Part shown: positions 1-8,177 of the stretch, piece after piece
Layout of the letters: the number at the start of each line of letters is the position of its first letter
Position numbering within the stretch: the first letter of the stretch is position 1
Source: Mahella australiensis 50-1 BON
GTDB taxonomy: Bacteria > Bacillota > Clostridia > Mahellales > Mahellaceae
Length of the DNA stretch: 64,000 bases
Reading direction: 5' to 3'
Assembly (NCBI RefSeq): GCF_000213255.1
Contig: NC_015520.1
Location: 1,942,001 to 2,006,000, forward strand
Program-made: the position numbers and the translations under genes
The notes under the pieces: model-generated
Database searches by the model: none
Seen by the model: only the letters and a program-made list of their open reading frames with translations
What the model was told of the DNA's origin: nothing

Positions 1-854
1 CGCAATAAATCCATGCCTGCTTTAACCTCTATAACCTGCAAGCAGTCCATACCCGCCTCCAACAATCCTGGTACTAAAGGTTCTACATAGCCACACGAAT
101 GAATAATTACAGGAAGCCCATGACTTTTAGCGAATTGAAACGTCCTTATGTGCCCCGGTTGTATTATTTCTTTATACATGGCGGGTGACATAAATGGACG
201 TTCCTTAAAGCCCATATCTTCATAAAACCATATACCATCTGGATATCCTTCTTCTGAAAAAAGGATTTCCTGTAATTGCACAGTCAGATTGGAATATGTA
301 TTAACCATATCTTTTACCCACTCCGGATCCAACGCCATGCCCATCAGCATGTATTCATGTCCGCACACCGGATGCATGAGTTCGAATACATTTACTCCGG
401 ACCATACAAAAAAGCGGTTTTTATCAGCGGCATGTTTTTTAGCCTTTCTGTAAGCTTCAAAGTTTATTCGCCTTCGGTCAGGCTTAAGCAAAGGTTTTAT
501 GTGCTCTTCCCATCCTTGCCTGTCTTTTACCATAAAATCAATATGTTCCGGGGTAGTATCATGCAATTTATGATGACGTAAAAGAGCCCCGTTCCCATCT
601 CTCATCGATACAGTTTCTTCTGTTTCTTCTACTACCTCAGGGATAAAATCGAGATCGGCCGTCATGTTAAAAGGCCAGCATTCATCCATATCAAAGCCGA
701 AATGATCAGCAAGATTCTCTCCGTTTTTCAAGTGACCCTCTTCAGTCCATTTTTTCTGAGTATCCCCCCAGAAGTGCTCGTACAGTCCTATACGATCTAC
801 GGGCCTGCGTTTCAATATGCTAGCCATGCGCTCAACGCCAGTCATGCTATTCAT
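1..854 (-). CDS. URO-D family protein, partial (C-terminus beyond window edge)
   Basis: The minus-strand reading frame opens at an ATG preceded by a GGGAG Shine-Dalgarno and runs open to base 1, giving about 284 residues. The HSCGY motif near residue 250, followed by EPLVPGLLEAGMDCLQ, is typical of the uroporphyrinogen decarboxylase/MtaA-type methyltransferase superfamily (about 340-380 residues), so the end is outside the window. In sugar-catabolic loci of Firmicutes such proteins are usually not haem enzymes; their substrates are unknown. It lies downstream of a sugar-isomerase gene on the same strand, separated by a strong stem-loop. Family assignment is firm, function is not. Confidence 0.8.
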   Translation of the reverse strand, partial: MNSMTGVERMASILKRRPVDRIGLYEHFWGDTQKKWTEEGHLKNGENLADHFGFDMDECWPFNMTADLDFIPEVVEETEETVSMRDGNGALLRHHKLHDTTPEHIDFMVKDRQGWEEHIKPLLKPDRRRINFEAYRKAKKHAADKNRFFVWSGVNVFELMHPVCGHEYMLMGMALDPEWVKDMVNTYSNLTVQLQEILFSEEGYPDGIWFYEDMGFKERPFMSPAMYKEIIQPGHIRTFQFAKSHGLPVIIHSCGYVEPLVPGLLEAGMDCLQVIEVKAGMDLL

Positions 855-879
855 AATTATTATCTCCCATCTTATAATA

Positions 880-924
880 CATGTAAATATAGCCAAGCTT
901 TTTACGCCTGGCTATATTTACATG
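880..924. terminator. Perfect 16-bp stem-loop between sugar isomerase and URO-D genes
   Basis: Bases 880-895 and 909-924 are perfect inverted repeats around a 13-base loop. On the minus strand no U-run follows the stem, so a classical intrinsic terminator is doubtful. It may be an attenuating, processing or stabilising hairpin between two co-directional genes. Confidence 0.6.
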
Positions 925-940
925 TTTGCTCAATATGCGA

Positions 941-1702
941 TCACCAGTATTTTTTTATCAGCTCTATAGTTCTTCGAACGCCCTCATATTGATCACCGCG
1001 GCCTTCGAACTCCACTGACAGGCAACCGTCAAAACCGCTTTCTTTTAATATATCCAAACATTTTTTAAAGTCAAATTCGGCTACTTCGCCATTTTCATCA
1101 AAATCATAGGTTTTGGCATGAGCTATATCAGCATACTTGGCAATTTTTTGCAATCCTTCATAGCGAATATCCGGTGCGAAATTTCCAAAATCAGGGCACG
1201 AACGAAAATAAGGAGAATTAACTTGTTCAAATAAGCCCACTATATTATTGGGATCAGCAGACAATCCACCATGATTTTCTAATAGCACCTTTACACCTAC
1301 TTTCTCTCCATAGTCCGCCAGCTCTTTATAGGAAGCCGCCGTTATAGAAAGATCATATGGCGGTTCCTGCATGCCGGTATTAACCCTGATAGATGGACTT
1401 CCTATGTATGCGGCTATATCCATCCACAACTTTATCACTTTTAAATCAAAGTTGCGCTTTCGTTCTTCGCGATTGGATATATTGCCAGTATCTACCGGCA
1501 TATTAACTACCGAAGCTTGAGCCTCTTGTAATTCTCTCTTTATCTCGTCTAGATAAGCTGAATCAGTATTGCGAAAATGCATAGAGCACAACTCTACGGC
1601 GTTGACACCATACCTGTCCTTAACAAAGCCAGCCATCTGCGGAAGTGAAAAATCCTTGTTGACATGGTCTCTTAAACTCCATGATGAAACTGCAATATAC
1701 AT
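941..1702 (-). CDS. Sugar phosphate isomerase/epimerase (xylose isomerase-like TIM barrel)
   Basis: The 253-residue product has the pattern of the AP-endonuclease-2/xylose isomerase-like TIM barrel family: VELCSMHF early, LLENHGG near residue 140, CPDFGNF near 170, AHAKTYDF near 197 and SVEFEGRGD near 232. These supply the acidic and histidine metal ligands expected for a divalent-metal sugar isomerase or epimerase. No signal peptide is seen, so it is cytosolic. It sits in the sulfatase/ABC transporter locus and probably acts on the released sugar. The exact substrate cannot be read from sequence. Confidence 0.8.
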   Translation of the reverse strand: MYIAVSSWSLRDHVNKDFSLPQMAGFVKDRYGVNAVELCSMHFRNTDSAYLDEIKRELQEAQASVVNMPVDTGNISNREERKRNFDLKVIKLWMDIAAYIGSPSIRVNTGMQEPPYDLSITAASYKELADYGEKVGVKVLLENHGGLSADPNNIVGLFEQVNSPYFRSCPDFGNFAPDIRYEGLQKIAKYADIAHAKTYDFDENGEVAEFDFKKCLDILKESGFDGCLSVEFEGRGDQYEGVRRTIELIKKYW

Positions 1703-1770
1703 ACCTACCCACCTCTTTCTTAATTATGAATATACTATAACACCCTCTATTATATGCGTCAAGCACATAT

Positions 1771-1780
1771 TTACCAAAAC
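1771..1780. repeat. Left 10-bp target-site duplication of element 1
   Basis: TTACCAAAAC directly precedes the left terminus of the element and is repeated exactly at 2177-2186 after its right terminus. Joining the flanks restores an uninterrupted sequence, as expected for an insertion. Confidence 0.75.
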
Positions 1781-2176
1781 CTTCGATTCGTAATATATAA
1801 CTGAAACGGGTGATACAAAGCGATACAAATGATATAAAGCCGGAGAACGCCTTGAAATATTGCGTAGGCGTACTCAATGAGTGCAGCGCAGAGCAAGCGT
1901 AGGTCGGGCATGGACGCCCGACCAGCCGACACTGAGCATGGACGCGAATTGCCGGCGCTAGCTTGCTGAAGCGAAACGAATTATAAGTACGCAATCATTA
2001 CGTGGCACAAGGCTTGACATATATACCTCGCTACGGCTGTGAAGCTGGACCACTGCGCAATCAAAGATTGCTGTGGTCCTACGCTTCAAAAGCCCGCTCA
2101 GCATATATGTCAAGCCTGTAGCGGGAGTAAGATTTATATCCTTGCATCGCTGAATTTGTTATATTACGAATCGCAG
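1781..2176. mobile_element. Non-coding insertion element, copy 1 (396 bp, MITE-like)
   Basis: The element starts CTTCGATTCGTAATATA and ends with the near-inverse TATATTACGAATCGCAG, giving about 16-bp imperfect terminal inverted repeats. It is flanked by 10-bp direct repeats. I see no credible ORF inside. It contains several nested inverted repeats: an 8-bp GC stem at 1902-1923, GGACCAC/GTGGTCC enclosing GCAATC/GATTGC around 2046-2079, and long arms AGGCTTGACATATAT / ATATATGTCAAGCCT at about 2011-2116. A shorter, internally rearranged copy is at 45429-45564. It accounts for most of the 524-bp gap between the sugar isomerase gene and the sulfatase remnant. I infer a non-autonomous element mobilised in trans; the family is not recognised. 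Confidence 0.75.
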
Positions 2177-2186
2177 TTACCAAAAC
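2177..2186. repeat. Right 10-bp target-site duplication of element 1
   Basis: Exact copy of the ten bases at 1771-1780, immediately outside the right inverted terminus. Confidence 0.75.
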
Positions 2187-2226
2187 CTCAATCCATAATA
2201 TGGCAAGTTTAGGATCTAAGCCCCAT

Positions 2227-2439
2227 CTATTGTTTTATCGCTTTAACGATCTCGGGTTCCCTTTCACCTGCCTCAACCATCCTGTGTTTTAATATCTCAG
2301 CCAATTCATCACAGCACATACCTGGCTATAAGCGAGGTCGCCTATAAGATTGTGCTGTTCATACGGATCGACCTCCAGGTCATAGAGATATTGCTCTACA
2401 TATACGTTGCTGCAGCTATCTTTCCAGCCGTTTTTATTC
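2227..2439 (-). pseudogene. C-terminal remnant of a third sulfatase, frameshifted
   Basis: On the minus strand, directly after the DUF4091 stop codon, bases 2439 to about 2312 encode NVYVEQYLYDLEVDPYEQHN and following residues, the usual C-terminal block of sulfatases (compare LYDLQEDPMELHNRIGDLA in the sulfatase at 5790-7268). A frameshift near 2308-2314 moves the continuation DELAEILKHRMVEAGE to another frame, ending at a TAG at 2227. There is no N-terminal or catalytic part: the remnant abuts the DUF4091 gene. A deletion has probably fused the tail of a lost sulfatase gene to this position. Confidence 0.75.
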
Positions 2440-4203
2440 TTATTTACAGTTTTGTATCTCATCCAATAGCAACGCTTTTATAAATGCATAATCATCGTAA
2501 TCCAGGCTATAAAGATCCTGTGGACTTTTGGCCATAGATGGGTGAAAATCCTTGATATCCTGAGTCCTTAAAATCCTTGCCCATATCGTCTCGAGTATTG
2601 TTTCCGCTTCAGGATGTACGGCTTTTAGCATATGTATCAGCTCATAATCATCTATGCCCCGTTTTAGATTTTTATACCTCAATGTAAGCAATGGCCTTCC
2701 ATCCCATGCGGGATATACAAAATTAGTATCACCTGCCTTCCAGTTTGGATATCTATATGAAATCCTCTCCCTCGGTTTTTGAGGCCATACGGTATAGTTC
2801 CACCTCAAAAAGCCATCAAAATCCATAAAGGCCGTCAATAATCCCATAAGCCGGCTTTCCAGCAGCGGCGAGCTTATAAATGTGTTTGGTAGCGGCGGCC
2901 AGCAGCAGACATACCACAGCAACCTTCCCTGAATTTCATTCTTAATACTCTGTAACGTTTGCCAGCCCTCGCATACACATGGCAATATCGGCACAAAATC
3001 CTGCACCTCATCCTTGAACTCGTCTATAAACTCAACATGGTTTATGGCCGTTTTATACTTAAACATCGGAGCTATACGTCTAAGCGTGTTCAACCGTTTT
3101 TTATATAGTTCCACATCTGCCGGCTCATCAGCCATAACCAAAACCCTGTCGATTAAACCCTTATCTATGAAGAACGCCTCAACAGCTTTTATATACTGCT
3201 TTATGCCATCAGCATTCTTTATATATTTATAGCAGCCATCATCTTTGTCCAAATACCGCACCCTTATGGCATCAGGATAATCCTTTGCCACGTAACCATA
3301 CCCGTATTCTTCATCTATCCATATATTGGTGAGGCCAAATACCTCTATTTCACGATCTATACCATATTTGAAGCATAGATTTATATACCTATCCACAATT
3401 GAAAAATCATAATAAAACTGACCATCTTCGTCTTTCTCCACCTTCGCCATATTGTATTCGAATAGATCCGACAAATAATTGGTTGTCCTAAAGCAGCGCT
3501 GACCTGACCAGGGTATTTCTGACACAATAATAGTAATGGCTTTCTGCCCTAATGCGGCCAAGCTCTTCACATATTCTTCTATAATTCTGAAATGAGCATC
3601 GCTCCACAATGGCGTTTCATGTTTGCGCGCTATATTTGACAGATGCTGCCAAAGATCGAGGTGAAAACGGCGATCTCCGTTAACTGGTAAGGTCACATCC
3701 TTAACATTCACACAAAAATCAAGTGTGCCGATCTCGTCCTCATCATCAAACATGCTGTGGGCATAAATCCTAACCTTCCCATCATACATGCCGGGCTGCA
3801 TATCTTCAGGTACAGCAATTTCCACCCATATAGGCTGCACTCTATTTTTTTCAACGTATATCGTTTCATCATGAAGCAGTATATCGGCCTTATATACTCG
3901 GTCATCGTCCTCCACAAATCCTATATGATACATGTCGACAGCATCCTTCGAGAAACCCTCTAATTCTACCGCGACCCTGACCTGTGCCAATGGGCCTTTA
4001 GGCGAAAATGCGGCACTATCTCCTACAGTTGACATGATATCCTCATCAGCCGCCACCAGCACCTGAAAAGCAGCCCAATCCCTTTTGCCTGTTGTCAACG
4101 ACATATGCTTGCACTCAAACAATGCTGAATTATCTTTAGAATCGTCGACGCCAAACTGATGTTTATAGCTTTCCTCCTTCAACCCCGCAATCACATTTAC
4201 CAC
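2440..4203 (-). CDS. DUF4091 domain protein, putative glycoside-hydrolase-like
   Basis: The 587-residue product starts at a GTG with GGGGAG nine bases upstream. It has a beta-rich N-terminal part (about 1-170), a central TIM-barrel-like region with MADEPADVELY near residue 360, and a C-terminal DUF4091 signature: GFLRWNYTVWP, FVYPAWDGRP and LKRGIDDYELIHML (about 475-545). DUF4091 proteins resemble glycoside hydrolases and are found in polysaccharide-use loci, but few have been assayed. There is no signal peptide, so it probably acts on imported oligosaccharide. It lies 39 bases downstream of a sulfatase in the same direction. The activity is inferred from family and context only. Confidence 0.75.
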   Translation of the reverse strand: MVNVIAGLKEESYKHQFGVDDSKDNSALFECKHMSLTTGKRDWAAFQVLVAADEDIMSTVGDSAAFSPKGPLAQVRVAVELEGFSKDAVDMYHIGFVEDDDRVYKADILLHDETIYVEKNRVQPIWVEIAVPEDMQPGMYDGKVRIYAHSMFDDEDEIGTLDFCVNVKDVTLPVNGDRRFHLDLWQHLSNIARKHETPLWSDAHFRIIEEYVKSLAALGQKAITIIVSEIPWSGQRCFRTTNYLSDLFEYNMAKVEKDEDGQFYYDFSIVDRYINLCFKYGIDREIEVFGLTNIWIDEEYGYGYVAKDYPDAIRVRYLDKDDGCYKYIKNADGIKQYIKAVEAFFIDKGLIDRVLVMADEPADVELYKKRLNTLRRIAPMFKYKTAINHVEFIDEFKDEVQDFVPILPCVCEGWQTLQSIKNEIQGRLLWYVCCWPPLPNTFISSPLLESRLMGLLTAFMDFDGFLRWNYTVWPQKPRERISYRYPNWKAGDTNFVYPAWDGRPLLTLRYKNLKRGIDDYELIHMLKAVHPEAETILETIWARILRTQDIKDFHPSMAKSPQDLYSLDYDDYAFIKALLLDEIQNCK

Positions 4204-4242
4204 TCTTAATATCTCCCCTTTCCGCCAAAAGACAAGCGTATC

Positions 4243-5715
4243 TTATGCCAATCCCAATCGCTCAAATTGTTCCGCCGGAGCATCGTTGGCTTTCATCAAT
4301 TCAACCATATGCTCGATCATCATTTTCTCTACATCCGGATCATTTATAGGGTTCTCCTGTTTAGGATCGCTTTCCAAGTCAAATAGCATATTGCTCACCG
4401 TCTCTTTATCTGCCTTGCTCAGGTCACGACCCGGCACTTTTATCTTCATAGTCCTGCAGCCTTTGGTAAATGCAAATGGCGATGCAAGTTGTATATCCTG
4501 TAGCTCTTCGGGGTAAAATGTATGCCTCATGTGCGTCGGCATAAGCGTGTATTCATACAACGGTTCATTGTCAGCGGTAACCGGAGCACGCATATAGACA
4601 TATCTACCATCGGTACAATTCACATGGCCTCCGTGTATGCCGAATAACGCCGCCTCCCTTATCTTAGCATCGGTAGATATTGTATCCTTTAATGCTATGC
4701 CCTGCATATTTTCAGGAATATTGACATTAAAGAAGTCTAATAACGTGGGCGCTAAATCGATCGTTTGCACAAGGGCTTGGCGCCGCTCACCTTTTATACC
4801 GCATCGAGGATCCCATATGAACAGCGGAATATGGGCGACCTCGTTGTAAAAAGGCATTGCACACTTGGCCCACCAACCGTGTTCCCCCAATAGGAAACCG
4901 TGATCGGTATTCACTATGAGCATAGTATCATCCCACAAATCCAGCTCATCCATCATATTCAGCACTTTACCCAGGTATTCGTCGCACATGCTGACCAAGG
5001 CGGCGTATTCATAACGACAATGCTCTACCTGTTGCTGCGTTTCTTGAACGCGCCTGTATGGCGGCCAATCAAAATGAGTGCCATCATATTTATGGGGATA
5101 AAGGTCCTTATATTTCTTTTGCGTAAAGTATGGCTCGTGCGGGTCAAATGTCTCTATCTGCAAAAACCAGTTATCCTCAGTATAATTCGTCCTGATAAAT
5201 TCCAATCCAGCAGCAAATGTTTTAGCCTGAGGTTGATCCTCTTCTTTTGGCATATATTTTCTGTTTACCCAATCCTGCCGCCACAGCTTTCCTCCTTGAC
5301 CGGGCAAAGACTCCGGAATATATGGGTCTTTGACCTCGCCTTTCCAGGGATCTCCTTCTTGCCCTCGAAAGGCCTCCCACGTGTTATACCGCGTATGATA
5401 TGTGCAGCCGCCTTCTTCCCAATAGTGGTAATGGTCGCTTACCAGATGCGTATATACCCCGCTGTTTTTCAGGATCTCCGGCATCGAGTCGTCAAATGGT
5501 TCAATCGGCCCCCAGCTCCTGTGCAGAAAGTTATACCTGCCCGTATGAATTTCCCTTCTGGCTGGCATACAGGGAGCGCTTCCTATATAACAATTATCAA
5601 ATGTTACCGTACTAGCCGCCAAACGCTCAAAGTTCCGCGCTTTAACCCATTCGCAACCATACGGCGGCAGCATATGGCGGTTTAACGAATCAAACATAAC
5701 CATTATTGCTTTCAT
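4243..5715 (-). CDS. Cys-type sulfatase (cytosolic)
   Basis: The 490-residue protein has the S1-family sulfatase layout. An N-terminal metal-binding Asp9 in MVMFDS precedes the CMPAR signature at residues 49-53, whose Cys49 would be oxidised to formylglycine. NTDHGFLLGEHG supplies the second metal-binding Asp-His pair, and LFDLESDPKQENP is the C-terminal block. The family hydrolyses sulfate esters, often of glycans. No signal peptide is present. Cys-type sulfatases of anaerobes need the radical SAM maturase anSME, which is not in this window. A GGAAAGGG Shine-Dalgarno supports the start. Confidence 0.88.
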   Translation of the reverse strand: MKAIMVMFDSLNRHMLPPYGCEWVKARNFERLAASTVTFDNCYIGSAPCMPARREIHTGRYNFLHRSWGPIEPFDDSMPEILKNSGVYTHLVSDHYHYWEEGGCTYHTRYNTWEAFRGQEGDPWKGEVKDPYIPESLPGQGGKLWRQDWVNRKYMPKEEDQPQAKTFAAGLEFIRTNYTEDNWFLQIETFDPHEPYFTQKKYKDLYPHKYDGTHFDWPPYRRVQETQQQVEHCRYEYAALVSMCDEYLGKVLNMMDELDLWDDTMLIVNTDHGFLLGEHGWWAKCAMPFYNEVAHIPLFIWDPRCGIKGERRQALVQTIDLAPTLLDFFNVNIPENMQGIALKDTISTDAKIREAALFGIHGGHVNCTDGRYVYMRAPVTADNEPLYEYTLMPTHMRHTFYPEELQDIQLASPFAFTKGCRTMKIKVPGRDLSKADKETVSNMLFDLESDPKQENPINDPDVEKMMIEHMVELMKANDAPAEQFERLGLA

Positions 5716-5789
5716 AATGCATACCCTTTCCAGTGCATACTCCTATAAAATCCTATATATTAATATTCGGCATTGATTTAATAAATCCT

Positions 5790-7268
5790 CTATCTTCTAT
5801 CGGTTTTAAACGGCACTACATCGCATGTTTCTAAATAAAAAGTAAGCATTCTCTCTTTCAGGGTCGTCAATACACCGCTAAGCGCGAGATCACCGATGCG
5901 GTTATGCAATTCCATGGGGTCTTCTTGAAGGTCGTATAGTTCATCTTCCTCATAAAGCCGCCTTACATATTTATAATGATGAGTACGTATCATCACAGCC
6001 TTTGTATGCTCAGGGCCTTCGCTGACCTGCAGGCTCTGACGAGGCCAATACAAGCCCTGCTCCGGAGCCCCTTTATTAACGCCTTCCCATTCCATGCAAT
6101 GTGTCTCTCCATGCAGCCGGCCACCTTCGCAAAAGACAGCATCTCGGTGGCAATCCGTTTCTCCTGCTATTATAGGTAACAATGAGCGCCCGAAATGCGT
6201 ATGCTTTGGTTTTATGCCTGCCAATTCTTCAACGGTTGCCGGAAAGTCTATAAGCTCGACCAATGCATCGCTTACGCGCGGTTTCACTGGTATCCATACC
6301 GGCGGCTTTACTATAAACGGTACATTGGTTAGATCATCTTCGAATGTATTCTGATTTTTCTCCACCAATCCGTAATCCCCCGTAAAATCCCCGTGATCGC
6401 TGAATGCAAATATAGCCGTATCGTCATATATGCCGGCTTCTTTCAAGGCTTTGACCAATAATCCGAATTGATAATCCACGCGTGCACACATCCCAAGATA
6501 TGTAGCCCGCATCTCCGTCCATCGTTCTTCGCTCCATCCCCGCAAATGCTGATTTTCATATATGCCCTTTAGGATGCTCGGCTTGCCTTTCCAACCGTCG
6601 GGCGTAGGTATTCGCGGCGGTATTTTATTTCGATCTATCATGCTGTACCACGGTTCTTCCACGCCATATGGAGGATGAGGATATTGAAGCGGCAAATATA
6701 TGCATATGGGTTGATCCTTAGGTGTATTGCGTATAAAATCTATAGCGCCGTATATACAAGCCCAATCGGCGTCATAATAGACCTCATCATCGCCTTTATT
6801 GAGCTTGCCGGCATAAAACGAATAGTAATTATCGCCATCCGCAGGTCCTCTCCAGCTTTGTTCAATATGCAGATTGGGCTTGAGCGGTCGGTTCGGTTTG
6901 TAACGCACATCGCAATACGGCTCTATTGATTTCTGCCCCGGCGTAAGGTCGTTTTTGCCGCCCCACCATACAAAATACCCTTCATCTTTAAGGGTTTTGA
7001 GCAATACCGGCTCATCTTCCTGCATCATGTAAAACATGCTCCTGTGACCGCGTACATGCGGATACCAACCGCTCATAAAGCTACAGCGGCTGGGAGTACA
7101 CACAGGATTTTGACAAAAGGCGTTGCTGAATGACACGCCATCTGTTCGGCACATCTCGTCAAAATTCGGCGTCACGGCAGCTGGATTACCCAGATGCCCC
7201 AACGCATCAGCTCGGAATTGATCTGGATTGAATATTAATATATTAGGTCGCTTATCCATATCACTCAC
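5790..7268 (-). CDS. Cys-type sulfatase (second, cytosolic)
   Basis: I place the start at GTG 7268, eight bases after GGAGG (7277-7281). A longer frame from ATG 7301 would overlap the upstream hydrolase gene and has no better site. The 492-residue product begins VSDMDKRPNILIFNPDQ, carries the CTPSR formylglycine signature (Cys57 from this start) and FSDHGDFTGDYG as the second metal-binding segment, and ends with LYDLQEDPMELHNRIGD. It is only distantly similar to the neighbouring sulfatase, so the two probably cleave different sulfate positions. There is no signal peptide. The precise substrate is unknown. Confidence 0.88.
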   Translation of the reverse strand: MSDMDKRPNILIFNPDQFRADALGHLGNPAAVTPNFDEMCRTDGVSFSNAFCQNPVCTPSRCSFMSGWYPHVRGHRSMFYMMQEDEPVLLKTLKDEGYFVWWGGKNDLTPGQKSIEPYCDVRYKPNRPLKPNLHIEQSWRGPADGDNYYSFYAGKLNKGDDEVYYDADWACIYGAIDFIRNTPKDQPICIYLPLQYPHPPYGVEEPWYSMIDRNKIPPRIPTPDGWKGKPSILKGIYENQHLRGWSEERWTEMRATYLGMCARVDYQFGLLVKALKEAGIYDDTAIFAFSDHGDFTGDYGLVEKNQNTFEDDLTNVPFIVKPPVWIPVKPRVSDALVELIDFPATVEELAGIKPKHTHFGRSLLPIIAGETDCHRDAVFCEGGRLHGETHCMEWEGVNKGAPEQGLYWPRQSLQVSEGPEHTKAVMIRTHHYKYVRRLYEEDELYDLQEDPMELHNRIGDLALSGVLTTLKERMLTFYLETCDVVPFKTDRR

Positions 7269-7284
7269 TATACAGGCCTCCATA

Positions 7285-8055
7285 TCAAAGATACCTTTCA
7301 AACCATTGTATCATATCCTGTACCATATTGAAATTAACCGCGTGGCCGACACCGGGATATTCTATCATCTGGATGGTGTCAGCATCGTAATAAATCGACT
7401 TCATAAAATTATAAAATTTTCTTACGCCTTCTATATCTATCAGAGGGTCTGCCGTACCGTTCAAGATAAGAAGAGGTAAACCATTCATATTCTGATAATA
7501 CTTAGCGGGCTGGAGGGATTCCGCCATCTTCAATATCTCATCCAAATTGCTGCCGTTATCATGTGGGTTAATCCCAGCAGCTTTAAATAGAGCCTCTTTA
7601 TTGGGCGAATTAAGCGCCGCTAATATATCCGGTGTGCTTATAAGCGGAACAGCCGCTTTTACCCTGCGATCTTTCTTTATAATGTACGAATACGTGATAA
7701 TGCCGCCCATCGAAGCTCCGGCAAGGCCTATGTGCGTTATATCGACTCTACCGTCATTCACATAGTTGTCTATCAATGTATTAATATCGTTGACTGTTAT
7801 AGTTACCGCGTTCATAAGCGCAGACAAGGGATTATTGGGTGCATCGGTTTTCCTTTCTCCATGCCCATAAGCATCAGGTGCTATGACAAAAAAACCACTT
7901 TGCGCCAAAAGATAAGCATGAAAGAGCATGTTCTCTTTCCTGGCGCTCCAGCCATGTACTATTATAACTATGGGCTTGTTGCTCTTGCCATCATCCGCCG
8001 ATACCTCCAGAAAGGTTATATCGTTTATTTTACCTGGATTTATTGTAACATTCAT
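7285..8055 (-). CDS. Alpha/beta hydrolase, dienelactone hydrolase/S9-like esterase
   Basis: The 256-residue product has the alpha/beta hydrolase fold pattern: IVHGWSARKENM near residue 32, the nucleophile elbow GASMGG near residue 115, Asp in NGTADPLIDIEG near 200 and His in YPGVGHAV near 237. It is cytosolic. The gene ends 17 bases before the GTG of the downstream sulfatase, so they are probably co-transcribed. It may remove acyl groups from the glycan, or may act on an unrelated ester. GGGAG eight bases upstream supports the ATG. Confidence 0.8.
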   Translation of the reverse strand: MNVTINPGKINDITFLEVSADDGKSNKPIVIIVHGWSARKENMLFHAYLLAQSGFFVIAPDAYGHGERKTDAPNNPLSALMNAVTITVNDINTLIDNYVNDGRVDITHIGLAGASMGGIITYSYIIKKDRRVKAAVPLISTPDILAALNSPNKEALFKAAGINPHDNGSNLDEILKMAESLQPAKYYQNMNGLPLLILNGTADPLIDIEGVRKFYNFMKSIYYDADTIQMIEYPGVGHAVNFNMVQDMIQWFERYL

Positions 8056-8114
8056 GTTGTTCGCTCCCTTTTTATTTAAAAAATTTGATTTGACTACTTA
8101 GTTATAGAATAACA

Positions 8115-8150
8115 GCTTAACATATATGCCCTTCGGCATATATGTTAAGC
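8115..8150. terminator. 16-bp stem-loop after the ABC solute-binding protein gene
   Basis: Bases 8115-8130 and 8135-8150 are perfect inverted repeats around a CTTC loop. On the minus strand the stem is followed by TGTTATTC, a weak U-rich tract, so partial termination after the solute-binding protein gene is plausible. The stem sequence resembles the arms of the mobile element at 1781-2176. Confidence 0.55.
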
Positions 8151-8177
8151 CTTTAGTCATCAACCTAATCGCAGGTA

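Noticed and set aside
1620-1994. 124-codon minus-strand frame across the mobile element boundary
   Set aside because: It overlaps the sugar isomerase gene in another frame and runs through element sequence; no ribosome site and no family resemblance.
7268-7301. ATG 7301 as sulfatase start
   Set aside because: It would overlap the upstream hydrolase gene and contain the GGAGG site that serves GTG 7268.
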